A DNA stretch of 64,000 nt from Methylobacterium sp. J-048 (lineage in GTDB: Bacteria > Pseudomonadota > Alphaproteobacteria > Rhizobiales > Beijerinckiaceae), in assembly GCF_022829515.1 (NCBI RefSeq), contig NZ_JAKSYL010000198.1, forward strand, positions 1 to 64,000, given 5' to 3'. The position numbers and the translations under genes were made by a program. Shown here in pieces: positions 36,386 to 44,394 of this stretch. Below the pieces are notes generated by a model. The model was not told where the DNA came from and made no database searches. It worked only from the letters and a program-made list of their open reading frames with translations. How positions within the stretch are numbered: position 1 is the first letter of the stretch; each line of letters opens with the position of its first letter.

Positions 36386-37663
36386 ATGTCCGAGATCGGC
36401 AAACCAGTCGGGCGGGGCCGATGGCTCCAGCTGGCATTCGGCGTCGTCTGCATGTGCATGATCGCCAACATGCAGTACGGCTGGACGTTCTTCGTGAACC
36501 CGATGCAGGAGCGTCACGGCTGGGATCGCGCCGCGATCCAGGTCGCGTTCACGCTGTTCGTGGTCACCGAGACCTGGCTCGTGCCGATCGAAGGCTGGTT
36601 CGTCGATAAGTACGGCCCGCGGATCGTCACCCTGTTCGGCGGCCTGCTCTGCGGCGTTGCCTGGGTGATGAATTCCTACGCGGAAACGCTCACGATGCTC
36701 TACGTGGCGGCTGCCATCGGCGGCACCGGCGCGGGTGCGGTCTACGGGACCTGCGTGGGCAACTCCCTCAAGTGGTTCCCGGATCGCCGCGGCCTTGCCG
36801 CCGGCATCACCGCGATGGGCTTCGGCGCCGGCTCAGCGCTGACCGTCGTGCCGATCCAGGCGATGATCAAGGCGCAGGGCTACGAGGCTGCGTTCTTCTA
36901 CTTCGGCATCGGCCAGGGCCTGATCGTGATGCTGATCGCCCTGTTCCTGCGCTCGCCGGTGAAGGGCCAGGTCCCGGACGTCGCCCGGGTCAGCCAATCC
37001 AAGCGCGATTTCAAGCCGGGCGAGATGGTGCGGACCCCGATCTTCTGGGTGATGTACGCGATGTTCGTCATGATGGCCGCCGGCGGCCTGATGGCAACCG
37101 CGCAGCTCGGACCCATCGCCAAGGACTTCAAGATCGCCGACGTTCCGGTCTCGCTGCTCGGGATCACGCTGCCGGCGCTGACCTTCGCGGCGACGCTGGA
37201 CCGGGTGCTCAACGGCGTGACGCGACCGTTCTTCGGCTGGGTCTCGGACCATATCGGCCGCGAGAATACGATGTTCATCTCGTTTGCGATCGAGGGCCTG
37301 GGTATCTACGCGCTGAGCCAGTTCGGTGAGAACCCGATCGCCTTCGTGCTGCTCACCGGCCTGGTCTTCTTCGCCTGGGGTGAGATCTACTCGCTGTTCC
37401 CCGCGACCTGCGGCGACACCTTCGGCTCCAAATACGCCGCCACCAATGCCGGCCTGCTCTACACCGCCAAGGGCACGGCGGCGCTGATCGTGCCTTATAC
37501 CAGCGTGCTCACGACGATGACCGGGAGCTGGCACACGGTGTTCCTGGTGGCGGCCGGGCTCAACATCCTGGCGGCGCTCCTGGCCCTGTTCGTGCTCAAG
37601 CCAATGCGGGCGGCTTACACCAAGGCGCCGCAGGCCAACCTCGCACCGGTGCTGGCCCAGTAA
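36386..37663 (+). CDS. oxlT: OxlT-like oxalate/formate MFS antiporter
   Basis: 425-residue major facilitator protein with twelve hydrophobic segments. The N-terminal ANMQYGWTFFVNPMQERHGW and WFVDKYGPRIVTLFGGLLCG are typical of the oxalate:formate antiporter subfamily, and the second half contains FGWVSDHIGRENTMFISFAI. In Oxalobacter OxlT swaps extracellular oxalate for intracellular formate. Substrate is supported here by the neighbouring frc gene and GntR regulator. A strong terminator follows, so it is probably a single-gene unit. Confidence 0.85.
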   Translation: MSEIGKPVGRGRWLQLAFGVVCMCMIANMQYGWTFFVNPMQERHGWDRAAIQVAFTLFVVTETWLVPIEGWFVDKYGPRIVTLFGGLLCGVAWVMNSYAETLTMLYVAAAIGGTGAGAVYGTCVGNSLKWFPDRRGLAAGITAMGFGAGSALTVVPIQAMIKAQGYEAAFFYFGIGQGLIVMLIALFLRSPVKGQVPDVARVSQSKRDFKPGEMVRTPIFWVMYAMFVMMAAGGLMATAQLGPIAKDFKIADVPVSLLGITLPALTFAATLDRVLNGVTRPFFGWVSDHIGRENTMFISFAIEGLGIYALSQFGENPIAFVLLTGLVFFAWGEIYSLFPATCGDTFGSKYAATNAGLLYTAKGTAALIVPYTSVLTTMTGSWHTVFLVAAGLNILAALLALFVLKPMRAAYTKAPQANLAPVLAQ

Positions 37664-37679
37664 GGCGCATCGCATCGAA

Positions 37680-37717
37680 CGAAGGCCCGGCGCCGGCTTT
37701 ACGGCGCCGGGCCTTCG
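37680..37717 (+). terminator. Strong hairpin after oxlT
   Basis: A perfect 15-base stem (37680-37694 with 37703-37717; gaaggcccggcgcc against ggcgccgggccttc plus one closing pair) with an 8-base loop lies 17 bases after the stop. There is no T-tract. Confidence 0.75.
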
Positions 37718-37753
37718 CGCGTACCCGGTACCGGGTTCATCCGAGGATCGGGC

Positions 37754-38404
37754 ATGGATACGGACGAGCGGATCGCACGCGAGAGCGTCGTGGCGGCGGC
37801 GCGGGACCTGGACGCGCAGGGCCTGAACCGTGGTACCTCGGGCAACGTCTCGGTGCGGTTTCGCGACGGCATTCTGATCACGCCCTCGGGACTGCCCACC
37901 GCGCGCATGGACCCGGACGATATCGTGCCTTTGGCGTTCGACGGAACGCATCCGGCAGGGCTGAAACCATCCTCGGAATGGCGTTTCCACCGGGACATCC
38001 TGGCGGCGCGTCTCGAGATCGGCGCCGTCGTCCACGCCCACCCGATCCACTGCACCGCCTTCGCCCTGTGCGGGCGGGAGATCCCGGCGGTGCATTACAT
38101 GATCGCGGCCTTCGGCGGCCCGAACGTGCGCTGTGCCCCCTACGCATCCTACGGCACGGCGGAGCTCTCAGAGCTGGCCCTGGCGGCGCTCAAGGACCGG
38201 AACGTTTGCCTGCTTGCCAACCACGGCATGATCGCCGCCGGGGAGAGCCTGGGAAAGGCGCTGTGGCTCGCCGTCGAGCTGGAGACCCTGTGCTGGCAAT
38301 ATGCCGTGGCGCTCCAAGTCGGCGCCCCGAACATCTTGTCGGACCACGAGATCAACAGCACCGTCGAGCGCTTCCGCGGCTACGGACTGAACGCCGCCGA
38401 CTGA
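37754..38404 (+). CDS. Class II aldolase/adducin-family protein
   Basis: 216 residues of the AraD/FucA fold. NRGTSGNVSVRFRDGILITP (substrate phosphate-site region), the zinc ligands VVHAHPIHCTAFALCGREIP and the later LLANHGMIAAGESLGKALWL are all present, so a metal-dependent aldolase or epimerase is likely. The usual substrates are sugar phosphates such as fuculose-1-phosphate. Within the oxalate locus the product could be glyoxylate- or glycolaldehyde-like, but that is speculation. It ends 20 bases before the convergent formyltransferase gene. Confidence 0.82.
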   Translation: MDTDERIARESVVAAARDLDAQGLNRGTSGNVSVRFRDGILITPSGLPTARMDPDDIVPLAFDGTHPAGLKPSSEWRFHRDILAARLEIGAVVHAHPIHCTAFALCGREIPAVHYMIAAFGGPNVRCAPYASYGTAELSELALAALKDRNVCLLANHGMIAAGESLGKALWLAVELETLCWQYAVALQVGAPNILSDHEINSTVERFRGYGLNAAD

Positions 38405-38424
38405 TACCGATACGGGTTCCGCGT

Positions 38425-39357
38425 TCAGCGGCCCAAAATCTGCCCCAGCGCGATGCCGCCGGAGGCCGCGAACTCCGCGGCCGCGATCTTCTTGCCGTCC
38501 TCCGGCTTGACCTTGCGGATTTCGATCCGGCCGCCCTGCGCGCAGACGCTGAACCCGTCCCCGTCGACCGCGATCACCTCGCCGGGCTTGCCCTTCACGT
38601 CGCCGAGGCGGCGGACTGGGTGCAACTGTGCGTCGAAAATCTGCAGCTTTTTGCCGTCGAGCGTGGTCCAGGCCCCGGGGGCCGGGTTCGCGGCCCGGAT
38701 CAGGTTGTAGATCTGGTCGGCATGGGCCGACCAGCGGATCTCGGCCTCCGCGGCGCGGAACCAGCCCTCGTAGCTCGCCGCGTCCTCGTCCTGATCGATC
38801 TCGATGTGCTGGCCAGCGACCACGAGGTCGGCCGCCTCCAGCATCGCGTCGACGCCCATCGGGAACAGGTTGTTGAAGTAGATGTCGCCGAGCGTGGCGT
38901 CGCCGCCGATCTCGCAGGTCTTCTGAAGGATCACCGGACCTTCATCGAGGCCGTCGGTGGGACGGAAGATCGTCAGTCCGGTCTGGAGGTCGCCCTTGGC
39001 GATCGGCCAGTTGATCGAGGACGGGCCGCGATAGCGCGGCAGCAGGCTCGGATGGTACTGGATCGTCCCGTGCTTCGGGATGGTGACGAAGCTCTGCGGC
39101 GCGAATTGCAGCACGTAGGCCATGATGCCGATATCGGCGTCGAGGCCGCGCATCGCCGCCTCGGCCTCCGGGCTCTTCAGGCTCGGGAACTGGAAGACCG
39201 GCAGGTCCTTCTCCAGCGCCGCAGTCTTGAGTACGTCCGGCTTGGCCCCGGGCTTCTCCGGCGCGCAGAAGACGCCCGCGACGGTGTCCCCACGCTTCAG
39301 GAACGCCTCCAAGACGGCCTTGCCGAAATCCTGCTGACCGATGACGGCGATGCGCAT
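38425..39357 (-). CDS. Formyltransferase-fold protein (Fmt / 10-formyl-THF hydrolase-like)
   Basis: 310 residues. The N-terminal formyltransferase domain contains QYHPSLLPRYRGPSSINWPI (the HPSLLPxYRG signature, with the SxxNW region) and LTIFRPTDGLDEGPVILQKT, with the catalytic Asp in the latter. The C-terminal part resembles the Fmt/FDH C-terminal domain (RAANPAPGAWTTLDGKKLQI). It is too diverged from classical Met-tRNA formyltransferase to be the housekeeping fmt, and resembles the hydrolase half of 10-formyl-tetrahydrofolate dehydrogenase. It lies downstream of frc in the same direction, suggesting a role in handling formyl units from oxalate. Confidence 0.75.
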   Translation of the reverse strand: MRIAVIGQQDFGKAVLEAFLKRGDTVAGVFCAPEKPGAKPDVLKTAALEKDLPVFQFPSLKSPEAEAAMRGLDADIGIMAYVLQFAPQSFVTIPKHGTIQYHPSLLPRYRGPSSINWPIAKGDLQTGLTIFRPTDGLDEGPVILQKTCEIGGDATLGDIYFNNLFPMGVDAMLEAADLVVAGQHIEIDQDEDAASYEGWFRAAEAEIRWSAHADQIYNLIRAANPAPGAWTTLDGKKLQIFDAQLHPVRRLGDVKGKPGEVIAVDGDGFSVCAQGGRIEIRKVKPEDGKKIAAAEFAASGGIALGQILGR

Positions 39358-39475
39358 GGGCGATCCCTGGCGTCGTCCGGCCCCGAAGCGGGGCCGAATT
39401 CTTTTCGGATAAGACGGTGGTGGCGTGCCGCTTAGCGGCGATCCTAGGCGGATGGCCCGGGATCGCCAGCCGTCC

Positions 39476-40753
39476 TCACTCCGCGGCGATCTTCTGCAAG
39501 CCGCCGATGGCGCCGGACCCGGTGATCTCTTCGACCTCCTCGGTCGAGTATTTCAGCACGTCGCGCAGGATCTCGTCGGTGTGCTCGCCGAGCAGGGGCG
39601 AACGCACCACCTCGGTGGGGCTCGCCGACAGCTTGATCGGATTGCCAACCGACAGGTAGCGGCCGCGGGTCGGGTGATCGACTTCGACGATGGTGCCGGT
39701 CGCCCGCAGCGCCTCGTCGGCCGCGATCTCCTTCATGGACAGGATCGGGCCGCACGGGATGTCGTGGCCGTTCAGAATGTCCATGGCCTCGAACTTGGAC
39801 ATCTTCATTGTCCAGGCCTCGATGCGCGTGAAGATCTCGTTGAGATGCGGCAGGCGCGCCTTCGGGGAGGCGTAGTTCGGGTCGGCCTTCCAGCCGGGCT
39901 CGCCGATGATATCGCAGATCGGATCCCAGACCGCGGCCTGCGTGATCACGTAGATGTAGGCGTTCGGGTCCTGCTCCCAGCCCTTGCAGCGCAGGATCCG
40001 CCCCGGCTGGCCGCCGCCGGAATCGTTGCCGGCCCGCGGGGTCGCTTCGCCGAACGGGATGCCTTCGCCGAACTGGCTGTATTCCTTCAGCGGGCCGTGC
40101 TCCAGGCGCTGCTGGTCTCGCAGCTTCACCCGGCAGAGGTTGAGCACCCCGTCCTGCATGGCGCAGTCGACCTTCTGGCCGAGCCCGGTCTGGGTGCGGT
40201 GGTACAGCGCCGTGACGATGCCGAGCGCCAAGTGCAGGCCGGTGCCGGAATCACCGATCTGGGCGCCGGTCACCATCGGGATGCCATCGCGAAAACCGGT
40301 GGTGGAGGCCGAGCCGCCGGCGCATTGCGCGACGTTCTCGTAGACCTTGCACTCCTCGTAGCGGCCGGGCCCGAACCCCTTCACCGAGGCGAGGATCATG
40401 CGCGGGTTCTTCGCGTGGATCTTCTCCCAGGTCAGCCCCATCCGGGCCAGCGCCCCGGGGGCGAAGTTCTCGACCAGGACATCGCATTCCTCGATCAGGC
40501 GCCAGAGCACCTCCTTGCCCTTCGGGTTCTTCGAATCGAGCGTGAGCGAGCGCTTGTTGTGGTTCAGCATCGTGAAATAGAGGCTGTCCACATCCGGAAT
40601 GTCCTGCAACTGCTGGCGGGTGGCGTCGCCGATGCCGGGCCGCTCGACCTTGATCACGTCTGCCCCGAACCAAGCCAGGAGCTGGGTACAGGTCGGGCCG
40701 GATTGAACGTGGGTGAAGTCCAGGATGCGGACGCCTTCGAGGGCCTTGGTCAT
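39476..40753 (-). CDS. frc: Formyl-CoA:oxalate CoA-transferase
   Basis: Class III CoA-transferase (CaiB/BaiF family) that moves CoA from formyl-CoA to oxalate, the first step of oxalate catabolism. The sequence closely follows known FRC proteins: ILDFTHVQSGPTCTQLLAWF, GADVIKVERPGIGDATR, the catalytic Asp in TGAQIGDSGTGLHLALGI, and CRVKLRDQQRLEHGPLKEY, with the Gly-rich lid GNDSGGGQPGRILRCKGWEQ. 425 residues, standard length. The partner oxalyl-CoA decarboxylase or reductase is not in the window. Confidence 0.93.
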   Translation of the reverse strand: MTKALEGVRILDFTHVQSGPTCTQLLAWFGADVIKVERPGIGDATRQQLQDIPDVDSLYFTMLNHNKRSLTLDSKNPKGKEVLWRLIEECDVLVENFAPGALARMGLTWEKIHAKNPRMILASVKGFGPGRYEECKVYENVAQCAGGSASTTGFRDGIPMVTGAQIGDSGTGLHLALGIVTALYHRTQTGLGQKVDCAMQDGVLNLCRVKLRDQQRLEHGPLKEYSQFGEGIPFGEATPRAGNDSGGGQPGRILRCKGWEQDPNAYIYVITQAAVWDPICDIIGEPGWKADPNYASPKARLPHLNEIFTRIEAWTMKMSKFEAMDILNGHDIPCGPILSMKEIAADEALRATGTIVEVDHPTRGRYLSVGNPIKLSASPTEVVRSPLLGEHTDEILRDVLKYSTEEVEEITGSGAIGGLQKIAAE

Positions 40754-41202
40754 GATCGGTCTCGGATCTCGGGTCGGGTTTCGGGATGCGGCGACGGGAG
40801 GTGACTCAGATCGATATCACGCGCGCCGCGACATCGCGGAGACTGCACAGTGGGTCTGGAAACACGCGTCTCGCGTTCTCGAACGGACCATGCCGAAACT
40901 CCCTCCCGATGCGCGGTCCCGTCGAATCGCGGTTCCGTTGCGCCGGCCCGGTCTGGCGGGCCTTCGTGTTTGTATACCACATGCCATCTGCGCGACGCGA
41001 GTAGAAAGAAACACTCGCGAAGGTTGTGTTCAACTCCTGAGCTTAGACCCAAGAGTTTTAAGTCTCAACGCGCACGCGCATGTGCAAAGGGAGAACCGAG
41101 CCTGGCCCCCTTGGCATACGTCTCAAGGCGGTCCATCATTCCGCCAAAATCGATCGGCCGTGCCGCGGTCAATCGCCTAACAACGCTGAACGAGGAACGC
41201 CC
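40754..41202. promoter_or_regulatory. Upstream region of frc and of the 41203 gene
   Basis: 449 bases with no convincing gene between two divergent starts, with lower GC around 40965-41060. A short palindromic core GTATAC lies at 40972-40977 (tgtttgtataccaca), a shape sometimes seen in FCD-type GntR operators. No terminator or RNA gene was recognised. Confidence 0.5.
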
Positions 41203-41487
41203 ATGCTCGCCAGCACCAGCTTGATCAAGTCGTCCTGGATCGCCGTCGATGTCGACCGCGATCGTGCGGAGCGCGTGCTCGTGGTCGAAACCTACATCGC
41301 CGTGAGCCCGCTGGAACCGAACTACGACGCCGCGCAGTACGAGCGCGTCCTGTGCTGCGTGCAGAAGGTGCTGAAGGCACATCCGGAGATCGACCGGGCC
41401 TCGATCCTCAGCATGCATCGCGGCTCCGGCTGCACCGCCCTGTTCCGCGAGCCGCCGGCGGATCTGGCCCGGCCGGCTGCGGCCTGA
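41203..41487 (+). CDS. Hypothetical protein
   Basis: 94-residue soluble protein with mixed alpha/beta character: SSWIAVDVDRDRAERVLVVE, then DAAQYERVLCCVQKVLKAHP and ILSMHRGSGCTALFREPPAD. No signal peptide or membrane span, and no family recognised. GAGGAA (41192-41197) precedes ATG 41203, and codon use looks like that of the neighbouring real genes. Confidence 0.6.
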   Translation: MLASTSLIKSSWIAVDVDRDRAERVLVVETYIAVSPLEPNYDAAQYERVLCCVQKVLKAHPEIDRASILSMHRGSGCTALFREPPADLARPAAA

Positions 41488-41501
41488 CGCTACATTCCTT
41501 C

Positions 41502-41556
41502 AGGGCCGGCTGCCTATGATTCTCGCGCGGCCCGATCAGCCGCGCTGACCGGCCCT
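41502..41556. terminator. Nested inverted repeat between convergent genes
   Basis: An outer pair (agggccgg 41502-41509, ccggccct 41549-41556) surrounds an inner perfect 7-base stem (gcgcggc 41525-41531, gccgcgc 41539-41545). It sits in the 81-base gap between two convergent genes and probably serves as a bidirectional terminator. Confidence 0.55.
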
Positions 41557-41568
41557 CATCGAGGAAGG

Positions 41569-42270
41569 TCAGGGCGTGTCCGCCTCCGGACTGGCTGGCG
41601 GCTCGTGCGATTCGAGCGCGACCCGAGCGGCATGGAACCACCAGAGCGGGATGTCGCGATTGGCCTTGGTCAATTCCGACGCCCAGCCTTCCTTCGGCAT
41701 CACATCGGCCCGGTCGGCGAACAGCCGGAGCGCGCTCTCGGCCCGCTCCCGCCGACAGCGCTCGCGGATCGCGGTCCGTTCGGCCTCCGCCCGGGCATCG
41801 GTCTGCTCGATCAACCGGCGTGTCGCCAACTCGTCCGCGTCGAAGGCGAAGTGCTGCCAGAACGACTCCGCCTCCCGGGCGACGTCCCGTTCCCGCTGGG
41901 CCAGGGCGAGCGCAGCTTCGGCGGTATCCCGGGCGGCCTCGGCCGCGTTGGCCCGCGCGAGCACGCGGTTGTTGGCTTCAAGGAGTTCGCGTTCGCGCTC
42001 CGGGGCCATGCGCTGGCGGCGCAGGACGCGCAGTTCCTCGTCGCGCGCGGTAAGCCCGTTCAAATCCGTGATCAGGGCGGCGAGGGGACCATCGGCCAGG
42101 GCGTCGGCACGCCGGAGATACCGCTCGCGCAGGCCGGGATCGCGCGTGTCCAGGGCCTCACCGTCCCACGCCGGATGGTCGGCGATTCCGTTTCCATCGT
42201 GTTCGTAGAGCGTCCGCGCCAGGGCGTGACGCAGGTCGTCGGACGACGGAATCGCGGCGTGTTCGCTCAT
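41569..42270 (-). CDS. Coiled-coil hypothetical protein
   Basis: 233 residues, cytoplasmic by appearance. Residues about 75-185 are an Ala/Glu/Arg-rich heptad region (ELLEANNRVLARANAAEAAR, DTAEAALALAQRERDVAREA) predicted to form a coiled coil; a Trp-containing tail follows (DIPLWWFHAARVALESHEPP). No known family. ATG 42270 is chosen; further upstream the frame is very Arg-rich and unlike a protein start. TTGTCGTCCGGACAA lies 85 bases upstream. Confidence 0.6.
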   Translation of the reverse strand: MSEHAAIPSSDDLRHALARTLYEHDGNGIADHPAWDGEALDTRDPGLRERYLRRADALADGPLAALITDLNGLTARDEELRVLRRQRMAPERERELLEANNRVLARANAAEAARDTAEAALALAQRERDVAREAESFWQHFAFDADELATRRLIEQTDARAEAERTAIRERCRRERAESALRLFADRADVMPKEGWASELTKANRDIPLWWFHAARVALESHEPPASPEADTP

Positions 42271-42632
42271 GACGCTACGCTGGCGGCGAGTAATGGGACG
42301 GCTGTCAACGCGCCTGCGCCGCCGGACGCCCCCTGGGCGCATGACGATCCGGTCTTGTCGTCCGGACAATCGTCATCCGCATGCAATGGCCCGACCACTC
42401 GAAGACGCGACACGATTGAGACTCTTTCATCGCACGGTCGTTCCGGCAATCCGGTAAAGATACCGCGGCGATTTTTACGGGGTGGCCGACACACGTCGCC
42501 CGCGTACATCTTTCGCGATGCAGCGACCATCGCGGAGGATTGCGGGCCGGACCTGTCCGCGCGCACGAAATTGCGACGTGTTTGCAGATCGATACAGCCG
42601 ATCCGCCACGTTCTGCGTTGCGTGTTCGGGGC
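42271..42632. other. Intergenic region with a TTGTC-N5-GACAA palindrome
   Basis: 362 bases without a convincing gene, between the coiled-coil gene start and the end of tetR (both leftward). The only structure seen is TTGTCGTCCGGACAA at 42355-42369, two bases different from the palindrome at 36260-36274. It may carry the promoter of the coiled-coil gene. Confidence 0.5.
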
Positions 42633-43196
42633 TTACGCTTCGGATTTCCGGGCGATGCGCTCCAGCGCCTCGAACATGGGCTCCAGTTCGTCGGCGTCGA
42701 GCTGGTGGAAGCCCAGGGTCCGGCCCATGATCACGCCCAGGATCGCGAAGAACAGGACCGAGCCCTCGCCCGGGCAGGCGCCGTTCATCCCGGCAAGCCG
42801 GTCGAGCCGGTCCGCCACGAAGGCGCGGTAATCGTTCAGGGCCTCGGGATACTCGATCGAGGCCAGGAGCAGGGCGCGCGACGACTCGTCGTCGTCGCAA
42901 TAATGCGAGCGGACATGCGCCACCATCGCCATCGGCAGCTGCGCCGGCCCGGGCGGGATTTCGGCCTCGCAGGCGGCGATGTCCTCCCGCAGCTCGGCGA
43001 GCTTGCGGGCGACGAGAGCCAGAATCAGCGCATCCTTCGACGCGAAGTGATGCAGCACGCCGCCCTTGCTCAGCCCGGCCTCGGCCGCAACGGCATCGAT
43101 GGTCAGCGCCCGCGCGCCGCCCTTGCGGAGCACGGCGTCGGCCGCGTCCAGGATGATCTCAGGCCGCTCTGCCAGCCGCTGCCGTTTCACGCGCAT
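42633..43196 (-). CDS. TetR-family regulator of the adjacent RND efflux operon
   Basis: 187 residues. The N-terminal helix-turn-helix has PEIILDAADAVLRKGGARAL followed by TIDAVAAEAGLSKGGVLHHF and ASKDALILALVARKL, the standard TetR DNA-binding fold. The C-terminal ligand domain is diverse. It is divergent from three RND genes with a 106-base shared promoter containing a near-palindromic candidate operator, so it most likely represses them. Confidence 0.88.
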   Translation of the reverse strand: MRVKRQRLAERPEIILDAADAVLRKGGARALTIDAVAAEAGLSKGGVLHHFASKDALILALVARKLAELREDIAACEAEIPPGPAQLPMAMVAHVRSHYCDDDESSRALLLASIEYPEALNDYRAFVADRLDRLAGMNGACPGEGSVLFFAILGVIMGRTLGFHQLDADELEPMFEALERIARKSEA

Positions 43197-43213
43197 GGGT
43201 CACCATTCTAAAA

Positions 43214-43227
43214 ACCGACTGGACGGT
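43214..43227. promoter_or_regulatory. Candidate TetR operator
   Basis: ACCGACTGGACGGT is a near-perfect palindrome (ACCG....CGGT with flanking A/T) 18 bases from the tetR start and 75 bases before the efflux genes. Its form, paired ACCG and CGGT flanks around a short core, is common for TetR regulators of RND pumps. Confidence 0.6.
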
Positions 43228-43302
43228 ATGTAAGCGATGACGTAGGAATGCGTCACGTCGTCGGGCCGCCTTTTCGCCGCGACGGCTGACCGCAAGATCC
43301 GC

Positions 43303-44394
43303 ATGACCGCTTACCGCTACACAGCTCTGGTGCTCGCGACGATCGCCCTCGCATCGGCGGCTCAGGCCGCCGAGCCTGCGACGGCGCCCGATTCGGCCCT
43401 CGCGCGGGTCCGGATCGTCGAGGCCCGGCGCACGCCGGTCGCGTCGGAGGTGGTCCTCACCGGTGACATCCAGGCCCAGGCGCAGGTCAACGTCTCGTTC
43501 CGGACGAACGGCAAGGTCGCCGAGCGCCGGGTCGAGGTCGGCGATCACGTCGAGGCCGATCAGGTGCTCGCCGTGCTGGAGCCGCTGACCCAGCGGGCCA
43601 ACCTCGACAACGCCAAGGCCGCCCTGGTCTCGGCCGAGGCGCTGCTGACCCAGGCCAAGATGGGCTACGAGCGTCAGAAGCAGCTGCTGGCCGGCGGGTA
43701 CACGACGCGGCCGAGCTACGACAATGCCGAGCAGGAGCTGCGCACCACGCAGGCCGCGGTCGAGTCCGCCAAGGCAGCCCTCGGGACCGCACAGGAGCAG
43801 TTCTCGTACACGGAGCTGCGCGCCGGCGTCGCCGGGATCGTGACGAGCCGCAGCGTCGAGGTCGGCCAGGTGGTTCAGTCCGGCCAGACCGTCCTCGTGC
43901 TGGCCCAGGACGGCCCGCGGGATGCGGTGTTCAACGTCTACGAATCGCTCACTGCGCGACCGCCGGGCGACAAGACCATCACGGTCGCGCTGCAGACGAA
44001 CCCGGCGATCACGGTGCGCGGCACGGTCCGCGAGATTTCGCCCACGGTCGATGCGTCGAGCGGCACGGTGCGGGTCAAGATCGGCCTGGAGCAGACGCCG
44101 CCCGCCATGGGGCTGGGGGCCGTCGTCGTCGGCCACGGGCGGTTCGCGCCGCACGACGCGGTGATCCTGCCCTGGTCCGCGCTCTATCGCTACGACGGCC
44201 ATCCGGCGGTCTGGATCTACGACACCGGCAAGCGGACCGTGGCGGTCCGCACTGTCGAGATCGACCGATACGGGCCGGACGTCATCGCCCTGACGGGCGG
44301 CGTCGAGCCGGGTGAGCGCGTGGTCATCGCGGGCATTCAATTTCTGCGTCCCGGGCAGGAGGTCGCTGCCGCCGTCGTCGAGAGCAACCCATGA
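43303..44394 (+). CDS. RND efflux periplasmic adaptor subunit (first)
   Basis: Membrane-fusion protein that links the inner-membrane pump to an outer-membrane channel. It has a signal peptide (ALVLATIALASAAQA), a barrel-sandwich/lipoyl half (NVSFRTNGKVAERRVEVGDH, VEADQVLAVLEPLTQ), an alpha-hairpin (residues about 95-165), and the return lipoyl half ELRAGVAGIVTSRSVEVGQV. 363 residues, no lipobox. The stop overlaps the next gene by four bases (ATGA). Confidence 0.88.
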   Translation: MTAYRYTALVLATIALASAAQAAEPATAPDSALARVRIVEARRTPVASEVVLTGDIQAQAQVNVSFRTNGKVAERRVEVGDHVEADQVLAVLEPLTQRANLDNAKAALVSAEALLTQAKMGYERQKQLLAGGYTTRPSYDNAEQELRTTQAAVESAKAALGTAQEQFSYTELRAGVAGIVTSRSVEVGQVVQSGQTVLVLAQDGPRDAVFNVYESLTARPPGDKTITVALQTNPAITVRGTVREISPTVDASSGTVRVKIGLEQTPPAMGLGAVVVGHGRFAPHDAVILPWSALYRYDGHPAVWIYDTGKRTVAVRTVEIDRYGPDVIALTGGVEPGERVVIAGIQFLRPGQEVAAAVVESNP

